A DNA stretch of 64,000 nt, from assembly GCF_001482305.1 (NCBI RefSeq), contig NZ_LOHP01000084.1, positions 1-64,000 of the forward strand, read 5' to 3'. The DNA is from Leucobacter sp. G161 (GTDB taxonomy: Bacteria > Actinomycetota > Actinomycetes > Actinomycetales > Microbacteriaceae). The translations under genes were made by a program, and so were the position numbers. Within the stretch, counting starts at the first letter, position 1; each line of letters starts with the position of its first letter. Positions 10,263 to 18,614 of this stretch are shown piece by piece. The notes under the pieces are model-generated. The model had not been told where the DNA came from. It did not search any database and saw nothing but the letters and a program-made list of their open reading frames with translations.

Positions 10263-11842
10263 CGGGAGGGGTAGCGGCTGTACGCAGCAGCGATGCCGTC
10301 GCCCGTGCGGCAGATTTCGTCCATGGTCCGGCGCTCTCGGACGCCCTGCGTGCGCTGGCCGCACAAGAGCCCGACCGGGTCTACCTGAAGGATGCGGGGG
10401 CGCCGGTTACGGCAGCTGAACTGCTCCTCCGCGTGCAGCTCATGGTTGAACAGCTCCGCTCCCGAGGGGTGACGGCAGACTCGCGTGTCGCGCTGTCACT
10501 TCCGGTCGGTTGCGACCACGTCGTTTCAATCTTTGCTCTGCTCGAGCTTGGGGCTCTGTGGATCCCGCTCAACACGCAACTCATCGGGACACCGCTTGCG
10601 CACCAGCTCGCGGACTCCGGGGCGACGCACATCATCGCAGATCCGGCGGCCGCACTGACGCAGGACCCAGCGGTGCGGGACGAAGGGTGCGCGGCTGACT
10701 TCGCCGGTGCGCTCTCGCACCCGGTGCGCTTCGTTGTGCTGATCGGGCGACACCGGTCGCAACAGGAAGCCGAAGATCGAGCCGGGGCATGTCTGCTCAT
10801 GTACACCTCAGGGACGACGGGCCCACCGAAGGGGGCACTCGTCACGGAAACGATGCTCCGCGCGGCGGTGCTTGGTGCGCTTGAGGTGTCTGCACCCGTG
10901 GCGGGCGACGTGTTCTTTGTATGGGAGCCGCTCTTTCACATCGGCGGTGCGCAGGTCGTATTCCTGCCACTCTTCGCTGAGGTCTCGCTGGCGCTCGTCT
11001 CACGATTCAGTGCCTCACGCTTCTGGAGCGACGTCCGGGCATACGACGCGACCCATATCCATTACCTGGGAGGTGTCTTGCAGATCCTCCTGCAGCTGCC
11101 CGTCGATCCACTCGAACGGGACAACCGTGTGCGGGTTGCGTGGGGGGCCGGAGCGACGCCCGAAGTACAGACTGCCTGCCGTGAGCGCTTCGCATTCGCG
11201 CTACACGAGTGCTACGGGATGACCGAGGCCTCAAGTATCGTCACGGTGAACGCTGATGACCAGGAGGGTGGCGTCGGCCTGCCTCTGCCGTGGGTTGAAG
11301 TCGCGATCCGGGAGCATTCGGGTGCGCAGCAGACCGGCCAGGCGCCTGAAAGCGTCGGTGAGATTGTTGTGCGAGGACTCATCGATGGACTCGTGACACC
11401 CGGGTACCTCGGTAACGCAGACGCGACAGCCAAGATTCGTGACGGTGAGTGGTTCCGCACTGGAGACCTGGGCTTCCTAGACGCAGCCGGGCGGCTGCAT
11501 TTCAGCGGTCGTGCCAGCGACAGCATCCGGGTGCGCGGGGAGAACATTTCCGCGTGGCAGATTGAGAGCGTCTTTGGGCTGCACCCTGCGATTGACCGGT
11601 GCGCGGTGATTGGCGTCGACGCGGCAGTGGGGGAGCAAGAGATGGTGCTCTGTTACACGGTTGACTCTGAGGCCTCAGTCACCCCGCAAGAGATACTCGA
11701 CTGGGGGTCCACGCAGCTCGCGAAGTTCCAGATCCCGCGCTACGCCCGTCGCTTGGAGACGATGCCACTCACCCCAAGTCAACGCGTCGCGAAGCACAAG
11801 CTTCCACACACACTGGAGGGTGCAACCGCGCGCGCACGATGA
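10259..11842 (+). CDS. acyl-CoA ligase, AMP-binding enzyme (CaiC/FadD-like)
   Basis: 527 residues. The adenylate-forming P-loop LLMYTSGTTGPPKGA (about 178-192), HECYGMTEAS, WFRTGDLGFLD and the C-terminal hinge GRASDSIRVRGENISAWQIE are all present, and the C-terminal lysine region is SQRVAKHKLPH. The start is TTG 10259 overlapping the TGA of the preceding gene; no in-frame ATG/GTG lies near the N-terminus. It forms an acyl-AMP then a CoA thioester of the imported acid. Similarity to carnitine-CoA ligases is suggestive only. Confidence 0.9.
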   Translation: MTGGVAAVRSSDAVARAADFVHGPALSDALRALAAQEPDRVYLKDAGAPVTAAELLLRVQLMVEQLRSRGVTADSRVALSLPVGCDHVVSIFALLELGALWIPLNTQLIGTPLAHQLADSGATHIIADPAAALTQDPAVRDEGCAADFAGALSHPVRFVVLIGRHRSQQEAEDRAGACLLMYTSGTTGPPKGALVTETMLRAAVLGALEVSAPVAGDVFFVWEPLFHIGGAQVVFLPLFAEVSLALVSRFSASRFWSDVRAYDATHIHYLGGVLQILLQLPVDPLERDNRVRVAWGAGATPEVQTACRERFAFALHECYGMTEASSIVTVNADDQEGGVGLPLPWVEVAIREHSGAQQTGQAPESVGEIVVRGLIDGLVTPGYLGNADATAKIRDGEWFRTGDLGFLDAAGRLHFSGRASDSIRVRGENISAWQIESVFGLHPAIDRCAVIGVDAAVGEQEMVLCYTVDSEASVTPQEILDWGSTQLAKFQIPRYARRLETMPLTPSQRVAKHKLPHTLEGATARAR

Positions 11843-11863
11843 CGCGAGTGCTGTGGCGGCGTG

Positions 11864-13099
11864 TTAACGGCCGAGCGAGGAATCGCTCGGCCGTTCTGCA
11901 TCCGGCTCGGGTGACGACCACAGGTCGGGCGCGAGTTCGGGGGCGGTCAGTGGTCGCACCGCGTCTTCGAGCTGGGCCGGTGCGCTCTCGAGAGCGTCGC
12001 CGTTCAGCGCACTGATCTTTCGTGCTGTCGGCAGCACCTGGCGTTCGAGCGAACCGACGTAAGCGTTGTAGCCCTGGACGCTGCGGGAGAGCGTGCGACC
12101 GAGCTTATCGAGGTGGGTGGCGCTCACCCCGATCCGCTTATGGAGCTCGCGACCGAGCTCAAAGAGCGTGCGCGCCTCACTTGTGAGCGTGTCTTGGCGC
12201 CAGCTGAAGGCCACGGACTTCAGGATCGCCCACAGGCTGACGGGTGAGGCGAGCGCAACGCGGCGCTCGAATGCGAACTCGAGCAGCACTGGGTCAGTGT
12301 CGAGCGCAGCCGACAAGAGCGACTCGCTCGGAACGAACGCGATGACGAACTCGGGGGAGTCACCGAGCGCCGCTGAATAGTCGCGCCCGCTCAACTCGAT
12401 GACGTGGTCGCGGAGCGCGCGTGCGTGTCGCGCGAGCAGGTCTCGCTGCCGTGCGGCTCGCTCAGGCGCGTTATCTCCCGCCGGCTGCGTCGCAAGGTGC
12501 TGGGCCTCGAGGTACGCATCGAAGGGGACCTTCGCGTCGATTGCGATCGACTTGCCGCCCGGTAGTTTCACGACCATGTCGGGCCGGAGAGCCCCTGTCG
12601 ACGTAGGAATGTGCTGCTGCACCTCAAAGTCAACGTGCTCAAGCATGCCCGAGGCCTCGATGATGCGCCGCAGCTGGGTCTCTCCCCAGAGCCCGCGGGT
12701 GTTGTTCGATCGGAGCGCCGAGGCGAGGCTTTCGGCCGTGCCACGCAGCTTCTCCTCGGCGCGGGCTGCATGCCGAAGTTGTTCGGCGAGCTCACCGTGC
12801 TGGGCCGCACGCTGCTGCTCGATGCCGACGACGGTGCGCTCAAGTTTGCCGAGCGTGTCCCGCAGCGGCACGAGCTGCTGCAGCACTCGTTGCTCCTCGC
12901 GGTCGAGCTCGATGCGGCGTTCAGTGTTCGCCTGCGCATCGCGCAACCGTTCGTTGAGCCCCTGTGCGCGGGTTTCTGCGACCGCGAGCTGCTCTCGCAG
13001 CTGACCCGACCGTCTGCCCGCTAGGAAGGCGCCGCCTGCTCCACCAACGGCGAGAGCGGCAAGGATGATCGCGGTGAGGGCGAAAGCGGAGATGGTCAT
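11864..13099 (-). CDS. rmuC: DNA recombination protein RmuC family
   Basis: 411 residues: an N-terminal membrane anchor (about 5-28, ending AFLAGRRSG), a long Arg/Glu/Gln-rich coiled coil (about 30-125), then the RmuC core with NTRGLWGETQLRRIIEAS, RPDMVVKLPGGKSIAIDAK, and FVIAFVPSESLLSAAL. The D-x-K element in AIDAKVPF is the nuclease-like motif of this family, which limits inversions at short repeats in E. coli. The C-terminal ~50 residues are variable. It heads leftward after the DnaQ-like exonuclease gene. Confidence 0.93.
   Translation of the reverse strand: MTISAFALTAIILAALAVGGAGGAFLAGRRSGQLREQLAVAETRAQGLNERLRDAQANTERRIELDREEQRVLQQLVPLRDTLGKLERTVVGIEQQRAAQHGELAEQLRHAARAEEKLRGTAESLASALRSNNTRGLWGETQLRRIIEASGMLEHVDFEVQQHIPTSTGALRPDMVVKLPGGKSIAIDAKVPFDAYLEAQHLATQPAGDNAPERAARQRDLLARHARALRDHVIELSGRDYSAALGDSPEFVIAFVPSESLLSAALDTDPVLLEFAFERRVALASPVSLWAILKSVAFSWRQDTLTSEARTLFELGRELHKRIGVSATHLDKLGRTLSRSVQGYNAYVGSLERQVLPTARKISALNGDALESAPAQLEDAVRPLTAPELAPDLWSSPEPDAERPSDSSLGR
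11866..11895. terminator. bidirectional hairpin between acyl-CoA ligase and rmuC, overlapping the rmuC 3' end
   Basis: Perfect 13-bp arms (11866-11878, 11883-11895) with a GGAA loop, between convergent genes. The stem includes the last codons and part of the stop of rmuC, so the same bases serve as coding sequence and as terminator for the rightward operon. Confidence 0.75.
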
Positions 13100-13142
13100 G
13101 TCTCCATGGTGGCAGCTGCCACCGACAACGCCGGTACGGTAC

Positions 13143-13727
13143 TTACAGTTTGAGGGGGATCGCCTTCAGCTGGTTGAGGCGTACGCCGGTGAGTTTCGCG
13201 AGAGCAAGCACGTCGGGTGCCTCGTGTCGCCGGGCCGAATCGATGATGATTGAGGCGCACGCCTCCGCGTCGGCGAGGGCTTCGTGGTGGGAGAACTCGC
13301 CGTAGCCGGCTGCTGCGGCCGCGAGCGGGAGCCTGTGCGAGGGGATGTCGTAGGTCTTACGCGAGACCTGCACGCTGCAGAGATACTTGAGCCGCGGCGT
13401 CGGTACGACAGCCTCAGCGCATGCGGCTCGAATCACGCCCATGTCGAACGAGGCGTTGTGCGCGACCGCGACATCGTCTCCAATGAAACCGAGGAGATCC
13501 TCAAACTGTTCGGCCCATGTGGGTGCATCGAGCACCATCTCGGGGGTGATGTTGTGGATCTTCACGTTGAACGAAAGGAAGCGCGAGTGTGCCGCGGGTG
13601 GCTTGATGAGCCACTCGGTGCGGTCTACGACAACGCCATCGCGTACCCGAGCGAGCCCGACGGAACAGGCAGAGGACGGGTGACCGTTGGCGGTCTCGAA
13701 GTCGATCGCAGTGAAATCAATTGGCAC
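13143..13727 (-). CDS. DnaQ-like DEDDh 3'-5' exonuclease
   Basis: 194 residues, a stand-alone exonuclease domain like the epsilon proofreading fold. Exo I is FTAIDFETAN, Exo II is AVAHNASFDMGV, Exo III is HHEALADAEA, so all four acidic residues and the histidine are present. Start GTG 13727 is supported by CAGGCT, six bases, then GTG on the minus strand. The short C-terminal tail resembles many single-domain actinobacterial homologues. The precise nucleic-acid substrate is unknown; neighbours rmuC and agmatine deiminase do not narrow it. Confidence 0.92.
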   Translation of the reverse strand: MPIDFTAIDFETANGHPSSACSVGLARVRDGVVVDRTEWLIKPPAAHSRFLSFNVKIHNITPEMVLDAPTWAEQFEDLLGFIGDDVAVAHNASFDMGVIRAACAEAVVPTPRLKYLCSVQVSRKTYDIPSHRLPLAAAAAGYGEFSHHEALADAEACASIIIDSARRHEAPDVLALAKLTGVRLNQLKAIPLKL

Positions 13728-13733
13728 CGGTCA

Positions 13734-13739
13734 AGCCTG
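13734..13739 (-). promoter_or_regulatory. -10-like CAGGCT, 6 nt before GTG 13727
   Basis: Spacing is the same as the other leaderless starts, but the first base is C rather than T. Confidence 0.35.
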
Positions 13740-14771
13740 TCACATGCCGCTGACACTGGACCGCGAGGGCACCTCGCGTGTGGCGCAGTGAATCCCGCCG
13801 CCGCCCGCTGCGATCTCGTCGATCCGCACCGCCACGACTTCGCGGGAGGGGAAGTGCTCGCTGAGGATCGCGCGAGCGCGTCGATCCGCCCGGCGGTCGC
13901 CGAACTCGGGTACGAGAACGACCTCGTTGCCGACAAAGAAATTCACGTATGACGCGAGGAACTCGTCTGAGTTCGCGCGGATCCGTGTGAGGTCAGGCTG
14001 CGGAAGGTCGACGACGTCGAACGCCGCGCCCCTTGCATCGCGTTCGCGGCTGAGCACGCCGCGTGCTTGCTCAGCTGACCGAGACCACACATCTTTTGGG
14101 GCTCCCGGCGCCGCTACGTCAAGCAGCACGACGCCGGGCGCGGTGAAGCGGGCGAGGGAGTCGACGTGTGCGTCGGTGATGTCCGCGCCCACGACGCCAT
14201 CGAACCAGACCACACGGCTGACTCCGAGGAGCGCGCGCAGCTCCGCTTCGAGTTCGTCGCGGGTGCGGCCGGGATTGCGGTTCGGGTTGACGACGGAGCT
14301 CTCGGTCACGAGCAGCGTCCCGGCCCCGTCAGATTCGAGCGATCCGCCCTCGGCCACGATCCGTGCCTGCGTGCGCGGAATTGAGAGCGCGTCGAGGATC
14401 CGCTCGGCGACCGCCGCATCGTGATCGTGCGGCTGCTTGCCGCCCCAACCATTGAAGTTCAGGTCCACGCCCAAGATGCCCTCGGCGCTGTCGACACACA
14501 CGGGAACCGTGTCACGAGCCCACAGATCATCGACCGGGATCGGCACCACCTCCACGTTCGGACCGCAGGCGCGGGCCGCGCGCTCGGCATCGTCCGGTGA
14601 CGCGAGCAGCATCACCGGCTCGCTCTCGCCGAGCACGCGCGCGAGGCGGGCGATGTCCTTGCGAACGTACCTTGCATCTTCCTCCCAGATGCGGGCTGTC
14701 GGCCACGACATGATGGTGCGCTCGTGCGGTTCCCACTCCGCGGGGAGGCGTGGCGTGGCGTGCTGTGTCAT
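13740..14771 (-). CDS. aguA: agmatine deiminase (peptidyl-arginine deiminase family)
   Basis: 343 residues. Family landmarks: PHERTIMSWPT near the N-terminus, VDDLWARDTVPV (substrate-binding Asp/Trp/Arg), ESSVVNPNRNPGRTRDELE, ADITDAHVDSLARF with the catalytic His, and GGGGIHCATREVPS with the nucleophilic Cys near the C-terminus. The enzyme converts agmatine to N-carbamoylputrescine. No aguB or polyamine gene is adjacent. It ends 12 nt before the exonuclease start codon on the same strand. Confidence 0.93.
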   Translation of the reverse strand: MTQHATPRLPAEWEPHERTIMSWPTARIWEEDARYVRKDIARLARVLGESEPVMLLASPDDAERAARACGPNVEVVPIPVDDLWARDTVPVCVDSAEGILGVDLNFNGWGGKQPHDHDAAVAERILDALSIPRTQARIVAEGGSLESDGAGTLLVTESSVVNPNRNPGRTRDELEAELRALLGVSRVVWFDGVVGADITDAHVDSLARFTAPGVVLLDVAAPGAPKDVWSRSAEQARGVLSRERDARGAAFDVVDLPQPDLTRIRANSDEFLASYVNFFVGNEVVLVPEFGDRRADRRARAILSEHFPSREVVAVRIDEIAAGGGGIHCATREVPSRSSVSGM

Positions 14772-14904
14772 GGAAAGCTTTCGGCGTCGAGGTGCTGCCC
14801 GAATCGAGTGCGGGATGGGCGGGAGCCCTAATGCTAGGCGCCCTGCCGGGGTGAGCCGCTGTGAATCAGATCGCGGGCGCGGGTCGCGCGTCCCCGTTCC
14901 CGGG

Positions 14905-14910
14905 TAGACT
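14905..14910 (+). promoter_or_regulatory. -10 element TAGACT, 8 nt before GTG 14919 (ychF)
   Basis: TAGACT then eight bases then GTG, with no Shine-Dalgarno sequence. It fits a leaderless or near-leaderless mRNA. Confidence 0.5.
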
Positions 14911-14918
14911 TAACCCCC

Positions 14919-15992
14919 GTGGCTCTAACTATCGGAATCGTGGGACTGCCCAATGTTGGCAAGTCGACCCTCTTCAACGCGCTTACGCACAATGACGCTC
15001 TCGCGGCGAACTACCCGTTCGCGACGATCGAGCCGAACGTTGGCGTCGTCAACCTTCCCGACCCCAGGCTCGACAAGCTCGCCGAGATCTTCGGCAGCGA
15101 GCGGATCCTCCCCGCCCCCGTCAGCTTCGTCGACATCGCCGGCATCGTTCGCGGCGCGAGCGAGGGCGAAGGGCTCGGCAACCAGTTCCTCGCAAACATC
15201 CGCGAGTCTGACGCGATCGCCCAGGTCGTGCGCGGCTTCTCCGACCCCGACGTGATCCACGTCGAGGGTGGCGTGAACCCCGCGAGCGACATGGAGACCA
15301 TCAACACCGAGCTCATCCTCGCCGACATGCAGACGCTCGAAAAGGCGCTCGTGCGGTACGAGAAGGAGCTCAAGGGCAAGAAGATCGACCCCGCGGTCGT
15401 CGACTCCGCGAAGGCCGCGATGGCCGTGCTCAACGAAGGCACGCTGCTGTCGCTGTCGAAGGTGGATCTCGAGCCGATCCGCGAGCTCGGGCTGCTCACC
15501 GCGAAGCCCTTCCTCTACGTCTTCAACGTTGACGAGGGCGTGCTGCAGGACAAGGCACGTCTCGCCGAACTCGCCGAGCTCGTCGCACCGGCGAAGGCGA
15601 TCTTCCTCGATGCCAAGCTCGAGAGCGAGCTCATGGAGCTCGACGACGAGGACGCCGCAGAGCTCCTCGCCTCGATCGGCCAGGAAGAGAGCGGTCTCGA
15701 CCAGCTCGCACGCATCGGCTTCGAAACGCTCGGCCTGCAGACCTACCTCACCGCGGGTCCCAAGGAAGCACGCGCCTGGACGATCCCGAAGGGCGCAACC
15801 GCCCCGCAGGCTGCCGGCGTCATCCACGGCGACTTCGAGAAGGGCTTCATCAAGGGCGAGATCATCTCGTTCGAAGACCTCGTCGAGACCGGCTCGGTCG
15901 CCGAGGCGCGCGCGAAGGGCAAGGCCCGCATGGAGGGCAAGGAATACGTCATGCAGGACGGCGATGTGTGCGAGTGGCGGTTTAACGTCTAG
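14919..15992 (+). CDS. ychF: redox-regulated ATPase YchF (Obg-like)
   Basis: 357 residues, full length. The P-loop is GLPNVGKSTLFN at the N-terminus; YPFATIEPN and VDIAGIVRGASEGEGLGNQFL are the switch regions of the Obg/YchF GTPase-fold ATPases. FNVDEG replaces the usual NKxD guanine-specificity motif, consistent with ATP preference in this family. A TGS domain makes up the C-terminus (KEARAWTIPKGATAPQAAG onward, ending with DVCEWRFNV). It acts at the ribosome and in stress responses. GTG start at 14919 is fixed by the promoter and by homology of the first residues. Confidence 0.97.
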   Translation: MALTIGIVGLPNVGKSTLFNALTHNDALAANYPFATIEPNVGVVNLPDPRLDKLAEIFGSERILPAPVSFVDIAGIVRGASEGEGLGNQFLANIRESDAIAQVVRGFSDPDVIHVEGGVNPASDMETINTELILADMQTLEKALVRYEKELKGKKIDPAVVDSAKAAMAVLNEGTLLSLSKVDLEPIRELGLLTAKPFLYVFNVDEGVLQDKARLAELAELVAPAKAIFLDAKLESELMELDDEDAAELLASIGQEESGLDQLARIGFETLGLQTYLTAGPKEARAWTIPKGATAPQAAGVIHGDFEKGFIKGEIISFEDLVETGSVAEARAKGKARMEGKEYVMQDGDVCEWRFNV

Positions 15993-16018
15993 TCGCGCCA
16001 CACGCCTGCGCGTCGCGT

Positions 16019-16024
16019 TAGGCT
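16019..16024 (+). promoter_or_regulatory. -10 element TAGGCT, 6 nt before ATG 16031 (leaderless)
   Basis: TAGGCT-CGCCGT-ATG, with no Shine-Dalgarno sequence upstream of the start. Confidence 0.55.
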
Positions 16025-16030
16025 CGCCGT

Positions 16031-16555
16031 ATGCGGTTTTCATACGACCTTGGTGGCGGTTACTCGCTGTCCCTGCGCACCCTCGAGACAGCGGGGGAGC
16101 AACACGCGCTCATCCTGAAGAACCTTGAACGCCTGAAGCAGTGGGAGCATTGGGCGCACGAGAAGGGCGAGGAAGAGGATGCCGCCTTCATTCGGCAGTC
16201 GCTCGACTCATGGCTGGCGGGCAACTCGCTTCCGTGCAATATCTACGCGGGCGAAGCAATCGTGGGGTCGATTGAGCTGCGGATCAACCAGTATCAGCAG
16301 ACCGGTGAGATTGGGTATTGGATCGATGCCGATCACGAGGGCCACGGGGTCGTGACACGTGCGTGCCGGGCGCTGATTGAGCACGGTGTCGAGAAACAGG
16401 TGAAGCGCTTCGAGCTGCACCTTGCGGTCGAGAATACGCGCAGCGCCGCGGTCGCTGAGCGCCTCGGATTTACGTGCGAGGCGAAGCTTGCCCAGGCGAT
16501 GCGTCTCGGTGACAAGCGCCTCGACTCATACGTGTACGCGCTGATCGTGGACTAA
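16031..16555 (+). CDS. GNAT N-acetyltransferase, RimJ/RimL-like
   Basis: 174 residues covering one GNAT domain. EIGYWIDADHEGHGVVTRACRALIEHG is the beta4 strand plus acetyl-CoA pyrophosphate loop (H-x-G-x-G, here EGHGVV), and ENTRSAAVAERLGF is the beta6 acceptor region typical of ribosomal-protein acetyltransferase relatives and RimJ/L-like enzymes. Substrate unknown. Transcription appears independent of ychF because it has its own -10 immediately before the start. Confidence 0.9.
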   Translation: MRFSYDLGGGYSLSLRTLETAGEQHALILKNLERLKQWEHWAHEKGEEEDAAFIRQSLDSWLAGNSLPCNIYAGEAIVGSIELRINQYQQTGEIGYWIDADHEGHGVVTRACRALIEHGVEKQVKRFELHLAVENTRSAAVAERLGFTCEAKLAQAMRLGDKRLDSYVYALIVD

Positions 16556-16706
16556 CAGCGACGTTCTGAGAGTTCAGCGCCTGGGCAGTCTCGTGGGGCT
16601 GCACTTCGCGGGGGCTTCTTGAATATCCGCGGGGCTGGACGGGCGTCAGACATCCATTGAACGGTTTCGCACGAGGGGCCTGAGCGACCTATCGCTCAAG
16701 GAATGC

Positions 16707-16712
16707 CAGACT
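16707..16712 (+). promoter_or_regulatory. -10-like CAGACT, 6 nt before ATG 16719
   Basis: CAGACT-CGTCTC-ATG. The spacing matches the leaderless set; the first base is off consensus. Confidence 0.35.
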
Positions 16713-16718
16713 CGTCTC

Positions 16719-17516
16719 ATGACGAACTCCCCGGCGCAGGTCGATATCCGTGCCTACGAAAGCGCCGATGCCGCGGCGACCTTGCGCATCTTCGAGGAAG
16801 CGATCCTCGTCACGGCCGCCGCGGACTACACACCTGAACAGTTGGCGGTATGGGCGCGACCAGGCGACCGTGAGCTCAGCGGCTGGGATCGCTCCATGCT
16901 TGATCGCGAGAGCTGTGTCGCCACAATCGACGGGATCGTTGCTGGGTTCTCCGACGTGAATGTCGAAGGCTACATCGACATGATGTTCGTCTCTCCCGAG
17001 TGCGCGCGGCGCGGCGTCGCGCGCGAACTGCTGGTGTTTCTCGAACACCGAGCGCGTGCGGGTGCAGCGAGCCAGCTATCCGCCAATGTGAGCCTCACTG
17101 CCCGCCCATTGTTTGCAGCGCACGGGTTCCGCGTTGTCGCCGAGCAGCAGCCCGTGATCAACGGTGTCGCAATGACGAACTTGCTCATGGTGAAGCCGCT
17201 CGGTGCTGAGCGTGTTGAGGGCGAGACTAAGGCTCGCTGGCAGGCAAAGCTCAATGACGTGCGGAGTGCGGTTGAGCAGTTACGTGAGGTTTGCGCAGCG
17301 GAGGACGATGCCCGGCGCGCGGCGACCGCGACGTTGCTTGCGGGAATGTTTGCCGACATCGACAGCCCTCCTGCGCTCCGGAAGGGCGCCAGAGAAGCGT
17401 TGACGCTGTACGCGGGAGGAATGGGATCGTTCTCTGACGTTGGCACTGCGAGCATGGACAGGGCTGTCCAGACTCTGCGCGTCGCGCTGCGCGGTTCGGT
17501 GACTGCGCGTTCGTAG
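16719..17516 (+). CDS. GNAT acetyltransferase fused to a C-terminal helical domain
   Basis: 265 residues. Residues ~1-165 are a GNAT domain (AYESADAAATLRIFEEAI, then MFVSPECARRGVARELLVFLE as the acetyl-CoA loop, then AHGFRVVAEQ). Residues ~165-265 form a separate, mostly helical domain ending in LYAGGMGSFSDVGTASMDRA. That GGMGSxxDV motif is, from memory, like stand-alone DUF6966-type proteins. The fusion suggests a modifying enzyme with a dedicated partner-binding tail; neither substrate nor partner is known. Confidence 0.8.
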   Translation: MTNSPAQVDIRAYESADAAATLRIFEEAILVTAAADYTPEQLAVWARPGDRELSGWDRSMLDRESCVATIDGIVAGFSDVNVEGYIDMMFVSPECARRGVARELLVFLEHRARAGAASQLSANVSLTARPLFAAHGFRVVAEQQPVINGVAMTNLLMVKPLGAERVEGETKARWQAKLNDVRSAVEQLREVCAAEDDARRAATATLLAGMFADIDSPPALRKGAREALTLYAGGMGSFSDVGTASMDRAVQTLRVALRGSVTARS

Positions 17517-17558
17517 CGTGTGTCGCACCACAGCCCGGCGGGCCAAGACACTCGGGAG

Positions 17559-18062
17559 TCAGTGGCTGCTCGGGGTCTCCCGCTGCGCGGTCTGCCGTCG
17601 CGCGTCGACGGCGTCGGGGCCGTAGAGCTCCGGGTGCTGTGCTTTGTAGGCGATGAGGTCGCGCACGTTTTTCTGTACGACGATCACCGCGAACACTGCC
17701 ATCGCGAAGGTCATGCCATAAAGGCCATTTTCGCTGGGGAGGAGCGGGCTATTCCAGAGGCCCCAGGCGAGCATCGCGAGGCTGATGCCGAGCCCGAGCC
17801 AAGACACAGCGAGGTAGATGGAGGTCACGGGGACACCCTCGTGACGGTCGCGCACTGATTTTTGCAGGCCAACGGCGCTCACAAGGCCGAAGAAGAACGA
17901 GCCGAGGAAGAAGCCTTTCTCGAAGGGGTCCATGTCGGCCCGCCAGAGGCTCACGAAGTAGACGATCACTGAGAGCGCGAGTGCTGCCCAGGCCGCACCT
18001 ACGAAGGCTCCGGTTGGCTTGCCGAACTGTTCGCGGCGGGTCATTGTGAGTTCCTGTTCCAT
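17559..18062 (-). CDS. YiaA/YiaB-like two-helix-repeat membrane protein
   Basis: 167 residues with four membrane segments arranged as two similar pairs: GAAWAALALSVIVYFVSLW / GFFLGSFFFGLVSAVGLQK, then SIYLAVSWLGLGISLAMLAWG / GLYGMTFAMAVFAVIVVQK. Each pair ends in a K-x-VRD sequence (LQKSVRDR, VQKNVRDL), the hallmark of the YiaA/B two-helix domain. ATG 18062 is preceded by AAAGGAG. Role unknown in any organism as far as I know. Confidence 0.88.
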   Translation of the reverse strand: MEQELTMTRREQFGKPTGAFVGAAWAALALSVIVYFVSLWRADMDPFEKGFFLGSFFFGLVSAVGLQKSVRDRHEGVPVTSIYLAVSWLGLGISLAMLAWGLWNSPLLPSENGLYGMTFAMAVFAVIVVQKNVRDLIAYKAQHPELYGPDAVDARRQTAQRETPSSH

Positions 18063-18170
18063 GATCCTGCTCCTTTGCGTCTGGTTTGGGTCAGCATAAC
18101 GGCCGCTATATGAGGCTGTCGGAACATTGGGTTACTCTAAGACAGCCCTAAGCAAACAGAGGGGGACACG

Positions 18171-18530
18171 ATGTCAAAGCGCAAGACGGCTGCGGAGAAA
18201 GCTGACGAAGTACGACGCTACGCACTCGCTCAGGGGGCCTGCACTGAAGCAGAGTTCGAGCCGTTCTTCACGGACCCGAACCAGGCGATCCGAAACACTG
18301 CTGCAATGAACCCCGACGCGACCGCAGCCGTGCTTGCGCGGTTTGCCGGAGATCGCTTCTGGAGCGTCAGAGCAGCCGTTGCGGAGCACCCGAATACGAG
18401 CCGAGAGACGCTGCTCGGCCTGCTCGAAGCGCAGCAGCCCCGACGAGGCGTCGTGCATCATGCGGCGCGCGAACGCCTCGAGAGCGAAGGCGTCGCATTC
18501 GACGAGGACGGACTGCCAGAGCCGGCGTAG
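18171..18530 (+). CDS. small repeat protein with leucine-rich-variant/HEAT-like helices
   Basis: 119 residues, soluble. Two helical repeats of the type xxNPDATAAVLARFAGD and VRAAVAEHPNTSRETLLGLL resemble the leucine-rich-variant (LRV) or short HEAT repeats seen in bacterial scaffold proteins. Lysine/arginine-rich N-terminus. ATG 18171 follows AGAGGGGGAC. A TACTCT about 40 nt upstream could be the -10. No partner is apparent; the following K+ channel gene starts 84 nt later. Confidence 0.65.
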   Translation: MSKRKTAAEKADEVRRYALAQGACTEAEFEPFFTDPNQAIRNTAAMNPDATAAVLARFAGDRFWSVRAAVAEHPNTSRETLLGLLEAQQPRRGVVHHAARERLESEGVAFDEDGLPEPA

Positions 18531-18614
18531 GCGCGCGCCCGGCGTGCGCGATCGATTGTCGGTGAAGAGGGGCGACGGGTACACACACCCGAAAACCCCT
18601 GCAGGAATAATTCC

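Noticed and set aside
9504-11842. Naming the operon as carnitine metabolism (cai)
   Set aside because: No CaiA/CaiB-like genes; the crotonase and ligase families are too broad to fix a substrate.
14925-16043. 372-aa minus-strand frame over ychF
   Set aside because: Exact antisense of a strongly conserved gene; Leu/Glu/Arg/Asp-rich composition typical of GC-rich shadow frames.
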